Source of the DNA: Cystobasidiopsis lactophilus
Lineage: Eukaryota; Basidiomycota; Agaricostilbomycetes; Agaricostilbales; Chionosphaeraceae
Length of the DNA stretch: 64,000 nt
Reading direction: 5' to 3'
NCBI GenBank assembly: GCA_001599975.1
Contig: BCIO01000006.1
Span: 1,173,587 to 1,237,586, forward strand
The notes under the pieces are model-generated. The model ran no database searches, had not been told where the DNA came from, and saw only the letters and a list, made by a program, of their open reading frames with translations. Of the stretch, positions 54,490-64,000 are shown one piece after another. Within the stretch, counting starts at the first letter, position 1, and the number at the start of each line of letters is the position of its first letter. The translations under genes were made by a program, and so were the position numbers.

Positions 54490-56489
54490 ATGCGCCGCGT
54501 CAATTTGGCCGGCTTGGGCATTCTTGCTGCCTTCTGCTTGCCTTATGTCCACGCTCAGATCCTACAAGATGGTCTGAATATCGTGTCGAACACTTCGTCA
54601 CTAGAGAAGCGAAGCTCGTTGAGGCCGGTTGGTGAGTTTGCACGCGTCCATCAGGTCTTGGCGCTTTCTCAAGTCGCTCGCAGTGGCCCATTTTATGCTT
54701 GGTGGGCCTGCTTATGGCCGACATGGACTCGTTCTCATGTGCACACAGGCATCGTGTACGGATATGATGAATCGGACTGGACCGAACAGATAAAATCAGC
54801 CAAATCAGTACGCGCTGTCACTCGTTGCCCGTTTCTCTGCCTGTCTTAAGCTTCAGTTGACCGTTAAGATGGGATTGACCGGTAAGAATTCATCAGAGGC
54901 CATGACAATGCAAACTGATCCAAGGCCATTCGGCAGCCTTCGCGCTCAACTGCGCCAACGAGCCGACGACTGCCAAGCAAGTACCGCTGGCGTATCAGGT
55001 AGCGGCCAAGTTGAACTTCAAAGTGAGTGACTGCTTCGTACCACCTGTTCCCATCGGCTCACGAGGTGTCCAGGTTTTCAGTGAGCAAACCAGTGGCCGG
55101 CAGGCGCCCAGAAACACTAAAATACCCCGTGCAGTCTCTTTCGATTCGAACTCGCAATCCTCTCCATACTGGGGTTCTTACGCAATTCCGACGTTGGTCC
55201 AAATGCTGGAGACCTATGCCAACGCTCCAGCTCAATTGCTCTACAACGGGAAAGCGGTGGTCTCTTCTTTCAGCGGCGACTCGTTTCCTTGTGAGCCTCA
55301 AAGATGCTTGGCCTCGAGAGTCTGGCTGACGGGACCAACCAGGGCAATCGGTTCTGGCTTCATACAAAGGAAAGCGGCCGCTAGCCCTGATGCCCAATTG
55401 GCAACCGTCGACGATCCAGTCGTCGTCCATCATTGACGGCGCTCTGTCTTGGTACGCCTGGCCCAGCGATGGAGCCAATGGCCCGGCAAAGAAGGCCATG
55501 TCTACAGCAGATGACAAGCGCTACCAAAGCGCCCTCGGCGCCAGAGCCTACATTGCGCCCCTCTCGCCTTGGTTCTCCACCCATCTCAGCTCTAAGAACT
55601 GGCTATTTGTCTCGGAGGACCTCCTCTTTGCAAGATGGAACGAGTTGTTGGCCCTCAAGCCTCGACCTGCGATAATCGAAATTGTGTATGCCTTCAAAGT
55701 TTCCTCCTTCCATGCACATGCTGATCTGTGCTTTCAGAACTTGGAACGATTTTGGGGAGTCGTCCTACGTTGGCCCGGCTAGTAGGAGACATGTTAGCGA
55801 CGATGGCTCTTCGGCTTATGCAGGTGAGGCTTGTGCCCTTCTGTCGAGATGTGTCCTGATCTTGTTTTGCGCAGGTCCTTCCATGCCACACGACGCTTTC
55901 CGGTCCTTGTCAAAGCTCTACATCCAAGCCTTCCAAGCTGGCCGCACCTCTGTTGCACCACGTAAAGATCAAATCTTCTACTGGCACCGAAGCAGCCCCA
56001 AAGCCGCAGTGGCTACTTCAGATTCGATATCTAAGCCGAATGGGTGGGATATGGTCTCTGATACCGTGTTTGTTGTTTCCGCGATGGTAAGCTGCTCTTT
56101 GGTCGCCTGTGTGCGGAGCTCACGAAGGCGATAGACGGCGCCGGCGTCGCTCGTAGTAACAAGGTCATTTTTTGCTCCCCTCTGTTCCTCTTGCGAAGAT
56201 TACTGCGCTCATGCGGTTCCAATTTCAGCGGTGGCGTTTCGCAAACGTTCAAGCTCAAGAAGGGCATGCAGCTGTCCAAAGCGTCAATGCGCGTCGGGGC
56301 CCAGTCCTTCAAAGTCGTGCGCAACAAGAAGACCATTCTGTCAGGCACAAGCGGCCTCAAAGTGACCAACACTCCAAAGGTCAACAGTGCGTGACCTTTT
56401 TGGGGGAGTTGCTGGGCTTGCAGCTGACCGCCCGAGCCATTTTTGGCCCTTTTACAGACTTCAACGTGTTTGCAGGACAGATCCCTTAG
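54490..56489 (+). CDS. GH71 alpha-1,3-glucanase, copy 3, containing a 7-nt micro-exon
   Basis: A signal peptide (MRRVNLAGLGILAAFCLPYV) starts the gene. Barrel pieces include GIVYGYDESDWTEQIKSAKS, FALNCANEPTTAKQVPLAYQ, AQLLYNGKAVVSSFSGDSFP, SIIDGALSWYAWPSDGA and KNWLFVSEDLLFARWNELLA. The beta-strand KVFISFDSNS is split by introns 55023-55073 and 55081-55134 around a 7-nt exon (55074-55080). The C-terminal module reads FKLKKGMQLSKASMRVGAQS and FNVFAGQIP, ending at 56489. It lacks the anchor-like tail of copy 2 and should be secreted. Several introns interrupt the gene, the last at about 56392-56458. Confidence 0.83.
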
Positions 56490-56686
56490 AGGCAAGTGTT
56501 GACGGCAGGGTCGGCCGACACTGCTTCCGCGCCAGTGCGATGTGGGTGGGCAGGGCAACAGCCGCAGGGCTTTCCGGTTGATGGATGGCCAGGACGCGCT
56601 CATTTTCGTTGGGCCTCTTTGTAAAAGTGTACTTGTATGGGAGCAGCTCCAGCTTAGACGCCTGAGCTCGCGTGTACGGCGCAACC

Positions 56687-59600
56687 ATGAGTCCGTTCAG
56701 AGGTGCTCCCTGCGGCTCCCAAACACAAGTTTGCCCTTGCTCCAACGCAATGGCCGTCGCAGCGGGCCCGCTCGCCGTGGGCGACCATGTCTACGTGGCC
56801 GCAACGTTCGTCGAGCGGCAAGGAGAGCCCTACTTGATCGGCCGCATCCAAGAGCTCGACGCAACAAAGGGCCAGGTTCGAATGGCTTACTACCTGAGGC
56901 CGAGGGACATTGGCTCTCGCACAGCTAGCCATGGCAGGCGCTTGCTGGCCACCATGCACTCGGACACGGCGCCCCTCTCCTACGTCCGCGGCAAGTGCAC
57001 CGTCCTGCATCGGGACCGAATTCCACACGGCGACGAAGAGGCGTACAGGCGCCAGCCGGACTGCTTCTACTACTCTCAGGTGCGCTCCTATACCTTCTAT
57101 GAGACCTTGGAGACCCAAGGCTGACGCTCCCTGACTCCCAGGTGAGGGCCGACTGCGCACCATTCAAGCCCAGAGCTCGGCTAACCGTTGTGCTCCTAGC
57201 TTTACGACCGCTACCTACATCGCTACTTCGAAGTGTGTATTCTCTTACTCTCGACGAGTCGAGACATTCATTCTGAGTGGGACCGGCCGCTCAGATTATT
57301 CCATCATCGCGAGTTCGCAACGCACCAGGTAGGATGTTTTCCGACGTCTTCGTCAAACAACGCCCTGGCTGACGCTCGACTGCTCTCAATCAGAGAATGT
57401 CTTGCAGTATTTGAACGACAGCTTCGAGTTCGTGCTCTGCGAAGTCGGCTCTACGAACGACCTATGCTCCGAATTGAAAGCGTGCACGACCTGCTCCAAG
57501 TGGTCCTCCGCCGCCGACTCGGTCGCTTGCGACGTCTGCTCCAAAAACTTTCACCTCTCATGTCTCGACCCGCCGTTGACCAAGCAGCCCGGCCGCGGCT
57601 TCGTCTTCACCTGCGCGCCCTGCTCGCAACTGCGGGACGAGGAGATGGAGCGATGGATGAAGGGCGAAGTGTCGTCCCCACCGCCACCGCCGCTATCTGC
57701 ACGCTCAGTGCCGGCCGCCCCAGTTACCTCCAAAAAAGGCAAAGGCCGAGCGAAAGATGGTGAGCTTGGACCTTTTGAGCACCATGCCATCTCTCTGATT
57801 TAGGTCCGGTTCGTGGTGGCAGCTGTCTCGCCAACAACGGGCGATGCGGCAAGCATGAAAATGACTAACGGCTGGCCATTCCGCTACTTTGGTACCCACG
57901 TCAACCCCACCGACATCTTGAGTTCGTGGCTCGTATACTGGCCTTTGCGCGCAGGCGTGACTGACGTTTTTGAGCATACACAGACCCTCACGAATCGCTG
58001 TACCCGAGAGCAGCATCTGTGGGTTGATCACCTGGTTGCTGCGGAAGTTTGGCTCACTTGCGTTTTTACTGTTGCAGCGCATTGGCTTCAGATATCAAAC
58101 TAATGTTCCCTCAGATCCGTCATCAAGCGCGGGTGCCACCAGCAAACTAAGTTGGTGCTCCCCGCAGTCCGCCATTTTTCCTGCTCATTTAGCGCTGCAG
58201 AGTCGCCGACTATCCCTCGAGGCGACGATTCGGTCGTCGAAATCGTCCACATCCCACCACCGGACGACACTGAAGAGGATGCTGCGTTACTGAGCGACTT
58301 CATGCAGCGGGTCAAAGACTTGCCGTTGTACCAATCCGCCGGCGTCGTCCTACTCGACCGAGCGTTAAAGGCGTGGAACACCCACCGCCACTCGGCTTTC
58401 ACCAAGATGAGTCGACTGACCACTGCCGACCTCAAAGTCGCAGCATGGTCAGAAACAGAGCTCGAAAAGATCGACCAAGGGATCGAAGACTGGCACGACG
58501 ACCTCGAAGAAATTGCAAGGACGCTGCCCAAGAAGACTCTGGTCGATGTGATCAACTATGTCTACGTGAATAGACCAGACCTGTACGTTTCAGCGTATTT
58601 CATGCGCATTATAAATTTGTGACACATCGGGTCTCGCAGACAAGAGCCCTTCCAAGGCCGTTCTGAGGAAGACAAGTACGGCGCTGCGATGCCGTCGGGC
58701 ATGGGAGCGACAAACGAGGACGCAGACGTAGACATCAGCAACTCCGACGAGCTCGAAGTCCGTTCCAGGGCCGGCACACCGCCAGCTCGCGGCTTCACTT
58801 GCACCGTCTGCGAGAGCACCTCATCTCCGTCGTGGCACAAGTGCCCACCTCACCTGGGCTACGGGTGGGGCTTCAAGGGCAAGGTCATGTGCGACTTTTG
58901 CAGCTACCAGTGGCGGCATTGTGAGTCGGCCATCTCTCCCAGGTCCACATATCGGTTGGTTGAAGGCTCCGGGCAGACGGCAACGCGGACGGTCCGGTGG
59001 TCGAAGAGATCAAGGAGAAGAAGCCCAAGAAGATGCGAAAAGACAATGCCGAGTTAGATGGTGACCCATCAAGGTCCGTCACGCCTGAAGTGGTTATCAA
59101 GATCATCATTCCGCCCAAGCCGTGCGTCCAACTCTTGCGTTCTACTGTGGCATCCCTTATCATTTTTGCAGATGTCTGCTTTGCAAACGCATGGAGCCTC
59201 GGGTGCGTTGCTCCGACTTGAGGGCTGCATTGTCCACACGGCTGATTCGATGACCCGACTTCTCGCAGAGCACTCTTGCCCAGTGCAAACGATGCACCCT
59301 ATCCGCCCACGCTGCCTGCTACGGCTTCCCTACCGACACCGATGTCGACCGCTGGCGCTGCGAACTCTGCCAATTCGAAGTCGATCCCCCGCCACCGAGG
59401 AAATGCGGCTGGCCCACCTTCGGCATGGATCCTGCAAAGCGTCTTTCCAAGCCCATTACCCCTTGCGACGAGCTCTCGTGCGTCCTCTGTCCGGAAATGG
59501 CCATCGCGCCTACAAGCAAGCAGAAGGAAACCATGTCGGCGTTGGACATCTTGAAGTCAACGGAATCGAACGAGTGCGTTTTGTTCTGTGACCTGGACAC

Positions 59601-61546
59601 GATTTCATGTTGATTCGTCGTCACAGCTACGTCCACTTGCTGTGCGCCATCTGGCACCAGGAGCTGACGTTCCAAGACACCCAAGCCTTCTCTGGTGTTG
59701 AAGGCATCCCCCTGATTCCCACGTCCCGGCTGTCAGAGGTAGCCTTCTTGACTCGTTTTCCTTCTGATCATGTCTGAGCGCGTTCAACGCAGGAGTGCTT
59801 CATCTGCAACCAAAAGGGCGTGGGCGCTTGTATTGGCTGTGCGGGCTGTCACCACTCATTCCACGTCTCCTGCGCTTGGGCTTCTGGCTACAAGTTCGCC
59901 ATCGAGCTGGAACTTCCCAAACCCAGCACCCTTCCGAAGAAGAAGGTCGCCGCCATGCCGGTGATTCCGCCTGTCCAGTTCAAAGGCTTCGAAGGTTGGC
60001 TAATTTTCGCTCTCATCAACCTTTGATGAGTCTCACAAGTCTTTTGAAGGCACGATGTCTGCCAAGATTTGGTGCAAATCGCACCGCATCGAAAACGACC
60101 GGATTCTCTTTGACCTCGGCGAGAAAGATCCCGTCGCCAAACTTGTTCGTCACGTCTTCTGCCGCTGCTGAGTTCATGGCTCACATATTTCGAGGCTCAG
60201 ACTGCCCTGCAAATGTACGCCCGCAGCTTCAAGGCGGTCCCGACTGAAGAGGACTTGTTCCCCCTTCTACGGAGGGCGCGCCGGGCCGACTTGGTGGTGA
60301 CGCCGGCGCTCAAAGTCATCGCCGAGGCCGCTGCGCGCGCTGCGAAGGAAGCCAAGGAGCAGGCGAAGCTTCTCAAGGCCGCCAAAGCAGCCAAGAAGAA
60401 GCCGGTCGTCAAGAGGAAGCCGCCAGCGCCGAAGCCAGCTGCGAAGCCAGCCCTCAAGCCGAAAAACCTCATCTACCTTCCGGGCGCACCAGAGGTCGTA
60501 GTTGAGCCGTTCGTTCCGAAAGCCGAACCCGCCTACGACGCCGGTTGGAGCTGGGCGCCAGCCGAGGCGCCTTCAAGTCGTCTTCAAGTCGCTAGCCGCG
60601 CCAATCCGGCTAAACGGGCGGTAAAGGCCTCGAACCCCGATCCCAGCCCACCCGCAGCTGCCTCCACATCGTCAAGCAGCGAGCTGGAACCCCCGACTTC
60701 AGCTGCTATGTCAACTCGCGAGCGCGACGCTTTGCCAGAGTGGCTGCTCGACGCCAACAGCAATCTCACATTTGCATCGAGCGCCCCGGTGTATCAGAAC
60801 GGCCTGGTCAAACCACCCGCAACAGAGGAAATGGCCTACGAGGCATCCGAAATGGACATCGACCCTAACTTGTTGACCTCTCTCTACCCGGACCTTCAAG
60901 TCGACCTTCCGCCGCCGCCGCCACCTCCACCCCCTCCACCAGTCGAGCCTCAGCCACCTCTTCCCCTGCCGGTCGCTTTGTTCGACGCCAACCCCGACGG
61001 GCTCATCGTCTACGAAAGTCGGAAGCGCAAGCCTTCCCGGAAGTCGACCGAGTATTCAGCATTGGCAGACGACCTGGATCTACCGCCTGACGGTACCGAC
61101 AGCTCTGGACCCAGTCGGAAGCGCAAGAGGTCGTCTGGTGCGAGCGCGAAGGGCAGCTTCCTCAAGCTGAAAGTCCGAGCTGCGCCATCACTTCAGGCGC
61201 CATCGCCGGCTGTCGAAGACTCGGCGCTGCCAGTGCCAATACCAGTGCAACAGCCCAGCGCCGAAGAGCCGGTATCGCCCCTCCAGAGTGGCAACGGCCT
61301 GCCAGGTGGGCCTCGTTGATCTCGCCGCCCCAGTCACTGGCTCATCTCCCTGCAGCTTCCCCTGGCTTTAGTCCCTCGCGGCCTCCCCTCTCACATCCCT
61401 CACCTCGAGTGGCCTCCCCTCATCCGCTCCCGCCATCGGGTGCCGGCTTCTTCAGCTCCCAACCTCTCTTCCCAGACACCTTCATCGACCCTCTGTTGCA
61501 GCAGCGAGCCGAGAGCCCGGCCCGGCTTCTACAGGGCACCTCGTAG
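56687..61546 (+). CDS. Snt2-like chromatin protein (BAH, PHD, SANT, zinc fingers, extended PHD)
   Basis: The N-terminus contains a BAH domain (VGDHVYVAATFVERQGEPYL; YVRGKCTVLHRDRI). A PHD finger lies at about 57480-57640 (CSKWSSAADSVACDVCSKNF; HLSCLDPPL). A SANT-like segment lies near 58430-58560 (AWSETELEKIDQGIEDWHDD). A GATA-like Cx2C finger lies near 58795-58920 (FTCTVCESTSSPSWHKCPPH). An extended PHD follows across 59230-59960 (RWRCELCQF; YVHLLCAIWHQELTF; ECFICNQKGVGACIGCAGCH; HVSCAWASGY). A lysine/alanine-rich coil (60330-60450), a polyproline run near 60910 and a disordered tail end at 61546. Snt2 partners with the Ecm5 demethylase-like protein and Rpd3 in yeast and with Lid2 in fission yeast. 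The start could be 56687 or 56750. Confidence 0.85.
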
Positions 61547-61655
61547 ACTCTCTACCTTTTGCATTGTGCATGTTTAAGCGCCACCACTTGGCGGTCAGGA
61601 TGTGTTGGGCTTGAAGCTCGACCGGCGCTCATTGGTCCCCGGCAACCAGGCGGGC

Positions 61656-62939
61656 ATGTCGACATCACTGGCTTCAGGCTCACCGCCGGCCTCTTCTCTA
61701 ATGCACCAGCATGCACTACCGGGACGGAGCATGCCGCCAGAATTGCCACTTGTCCTTTGGTCTCAGATCTTTGAGATCTTGCGCGGATATGATAGGCCTG
61801 CCAGTGCGTTGAGCGGAATCTTCCTCATATGTTGCACTACGCAGTAGCTCAGTCGCGCCGTGCGCCACTGTACAGGGCTCGACTTGCAATCTGGGTCCAC
61901 CGAGGTCATCGTCCGCCCGACGCACTACGCCCTTCGACTTCTGCCCAAGCTGGGCAAGCAAATGGCGCGCCTCATTTTGGGCGCGCACCTCACGACGGTC
62001 TTTTTGCTGCACCACGAACAAGTTGTGCGCTGGCTGGAGAACTACCCGAACCAACCTTATAAAACGCTGGAGGTTCGGTCGACGGTGCACCCCCTCAAGA
62101 CGGACTCTCCTCCGTTCGTCACTACTGCAGATTTGCTCGCCATGCTAGAGATGGTTGGCGGGTCGCTCAATCTGATCAACATTCAAGGCTATGGCTATGT
62201 CTCTGAACTGGAGGAGATGGATCTGGCTGGACTGCTGCCGAATCTAACGGCATGGCACGGATTGGCAGGCCCCAGGGTTGGGCAGCTATTGCAGCTGCGT
62301 CGTCTTGATACGGTCGGGGCCCACTTTGGGTCGTCTCCTGCAAGTCTGCAATTCCCGGCGCTCGTCGAGCTCGACATGTCGGGGTCCCACCATTACTCCG
62401 ACTTCTTCTCTGCCTTCCTCAAGCAACTCCGAAACTTAAAGCGTCTTTGCCTACGCCACGAGGACAATCTGGTAGTAGCAGCACTCCTCGATGCGCTGGG
62501 CCATTTGAGGGCTCTCGAACAGCTTGAGATCCACCACATGGTCAGTCCAACCTCCTCCCTTCGCTTGGAAGCGTTCTGAATGCGCATTCAGGCCCACCCG
62601 TCTTTCCAAGAACGGGAAGATGTGGTCACGAAGATGTGGCAGGCGACCCCCAACTTGCGCACCTTTCGCAGTGACCTCACAGTGGACTCGGATTCTTTCG
62701 ACGACTTGCCTCGAAGGATCTGGGATTTGGCGATCAACCCGGAACGGGTCTTGTCTAGAACTCAAATCCAGACGTGGCTGGGGTCGCGGAAGCAAACGCT
62801 GGGGCGAGTCAGTCTCTTCGCATGGCTCTTGCGTTTGCAAGCGAAGGACCCAGCCGGATTTGCCTCTTTTGTGGCTTGGCTGTCATCGGAGCATGTCGAT
62901 ATTTACTCTTGGCAGCCGGGGAGGTTCTACGCAGCATGA
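61656..62939 (+). CDS. F-box-like, leucine-rich protein
   Basis: ATG at 61656 opens MSTSLASGSPPASSLMHQHA; an F-box-like MPPELPLVLWSQIFEILRGY follows near 61728. An in-frame TAG at 61845-61847 is probably within a 45-nt intron (61808-61852, donor GTTGAG, acceptor ctcag), which keeps the frame. Leucine-rich segments then follow (LVELDMSGSH; FLKQLRNLKRLCLRHEDNL; LGHLRALEQLEIHHM) and a last exon from about 62588 (QAHPSFQEREDVVTKMWQAT) ends at 62939. Fungi have many such single-domain F-box proteins that recruit SCF substrates. The true border of the first intron is uncertain and the short F-box match is weak. It ends 79 bp before the convergent GH31 gene. Confidence 0.68.
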
Positions 62940-63018
62940 AGGGTGGTTCAGTTGAGAGGCAGCTCCTCGAGTTGGAGGCCTGTAGATTCAAGCTGATTGT
63001 AATTGTACGGATTTGCAT

Positions 63019-64000
63019 TTACGTAGCAGCGACGGTCAACCCATCGGCCAGCTTCAAGCCCGGCGACGTGAAGGTCAGCACCCTGCTGGTGCTGTTGTAG
63101 TCGCCCATTGATCCAACAGGTTCGTTCCCATTGACCTGGATCGCCTTTGAGCCATTAGAGTTGAGGAACTGGACGGCGTGGATGTCAAGGGTCTTCGCGT
63201 AGTCAGTCTTGCCGCTGACGGTCAGCTTGTTGCCCTTGAAGTTGAAGAACACGTTGGTGGTGGCAGATTGCTCCAGCGAGTCGCCACTGAAACAACTTGA
63301 GCATTGCCTACATGGGCAAAAGGAAGCTGATGCTCACTCGTCAAGATACAGCTGACCGAAAGCAGTTCCGTTGGAGTTGGGCGCCACAATGATGGTCCAC
63401 GGCTTTTTGCGCAGGTCGGTGGTCGTCATGGCCGACTCGTTGCGGAGGGCAATCACAGAGCCCCCTTTAATGTGAAGCGGAATTCGGTCCAAGGCAATGT
63501 TGTCCAGCGTCACATTCTGTGCCTGCCCTTGCACTACCGTCAAATCGTCAAAGTTATAGAAGACGTCGTTAGGGAGATAGATGGTGACTGAGGTGGAGTT
63601 GTTGTCGACATCTGTGACTGGAGAGACGAGCAGAGAAGGTCCGAAGAAGAATTGAAGATCGATGGTCGAAGCCGCGTCGTCGTGAGGGTAGACAAAAGAA
63701 AGAGGGAGGAGGGACGGCGTGCCGGTGTGCGACTGGTTGTACATGGCGGTGTAGATGTAATCGAGCATCCTGTACCGGATGCCGTAGGCGTACTTGGCGG
63801 CTGACGTCGAGATATCGTATCTGTAGAACTCTTGAGGAATGCTCTGCGCCAAACACATTAGCTCGGCCTAGACTGGCAGCACACCATAGAGACTTACTCC
63901 TAGGTTGTTGTGATTTCTACTGAAGGTGTAAAACGCGCCGAGAGTGCCCCAACGGGCCAAGAGCGAAGAGGTAGCGTTGTCTCCAAAACCCCCGATGTCG
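63019..64000 (-). CDS. GH31 alpha-glucosidase, C-terminal part (5' end beyond the window)
   Basis: The gene enters from the right edge with DIGGFGDNATSSLLARWGTL, GAFYTFSRNHNN (the conserved GH31 segment after the catalytic residues), then introns near 63848-63896 and 63253-63339. The next exon reads YAYGIRYRMLDYIYTAMYNQ and FFFGPSLLVSPVTDVDNNST, the family's C-terminal beta domain, with LPNDVFYNFDDLTVVQG and LDRIPLHIKGGSVIALR. It ends after FFNFKGNKLTVSG and LTFTSPGLKLADGLTV at 63019. Many NxS/T sites suggest secretion. GH31 enzymes release glucose from alpha-linked glucans. The catalytic residues lie outside the window, so activity cannot be judged. Confidence 0.9.

Noticed and set aside
54490-56489. 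GH71 copy 3 as a pseudogene
   Set aside because: The apparent frame break near 55020-55140 is explained by two consensus introns around a 7-nt exon, and all other parts stay open with matching motifs.
1-64000. Transposons, viral remnants, CRISPR arrays, tRNA or rRNA genes
   Set aside because: I looked for reverse transcriptase, transposase and integrase motifs, direct terminal repeats, spaced repeats and RNA-gene structures and recognised none. RNA genes can be missed by eye.

Overview
The window is nuclear DNA of a fungus, most probably a basidiomycete with a compact, GC-rich genome. Nearly every gene is split by short introns of about 45-70 nt with GT..AG ends, CTNAC/CTAAT-like branch sites and close acceptors. 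The genes lie on both strands with short gaps. An intersectin-type adaptor carrying DH-PH (as in Cryptococcus Cin1), an Snt2 chromatin reader, three GH71 alpha-1,3-glucanases and a GRAM-PH sterol glucosyltransferase fit Basidiomycota. I cannot name the species. I see no mobile element, CRISPR array, tRNA or rRNA.

Layout: 1-3737 (+) Rad9/Crb2-type checkpoint mediator, 5' end open; 3989-4626 (+) Gly/Gln/Tyr-rich protein with a glycine-zipper tail; 4745-6807 (-) F-box/RCC1 protein; 7385-9405 (+) protein-kinase-like; 9487-9871 (+) small unknown; 10177-12620 (-) U2AF large subunit with an RS domain split into micro-exons; 13172-17342 (+) large membrane protein built of two repeats; 17619-21258 (+) Sla1; 21357-22479 (-) Efm7-like methyltransferase; 22737-24231 (+) tetraspanin; 24232-27350 mostly gene-poor, but with two related minus-strand CxC units; 27351-33149 (+) intersectin/Pan1-type endocytic adaptor; 33423-34981 (+) DUF2461 protein; 35520-36648 (+) NmrA-like oxidoreductase; 36848-37929 (+) ADAL-type deaminase; 37984-39069 (-) AhpC/TSA-like protein; 39325-41749 (-) APSES/ankyrin MBF factor; 41903-42632 (+) COQ9; 43049-47637 (+) Atg26-type sterol glucosyltransferase; 47801-49803 (-) SLC35F-type transporter; 49841-56489 (+) three tandem GH71 glucanases; 56687-61546 (+) Snt2-like BAH/PHD/SANT protein; 61656-62939 (+) F-box-like leucine-rich protein; 63019-64000 (-) C-terminal part of a GH31 alpha-glucosidase that continues past the window.

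Functional themes: two partners of the actin-patch endocytic coat (Sla1 and the intersectin/Pan1-like adaptor) lie about 6 kb apart and both carry LxxQxTG-type repeats, the known target motif of Ark/Prk kinases in yeast. Three secreted alpha-1,3-glucanases form a tandem array, with a GH31 enzyme 6.5 kb downstream. Several genes act on the nucleus and cell cycle (Rad9/Crb2, MBF factor, Snt2, U2AF).

The most unusual items are the in-frame, phase-2 micro-exons of the U2AF RS domain with repeated GTTCGT donors, a 7-nt micro-exon in the third GH71 gene, the two-fold internal duplication in the membrane protein, and the duplicated CxCPxxxPCxC units. Exon borders were read by eye from frame and splice signals, so individual borders are predictions.
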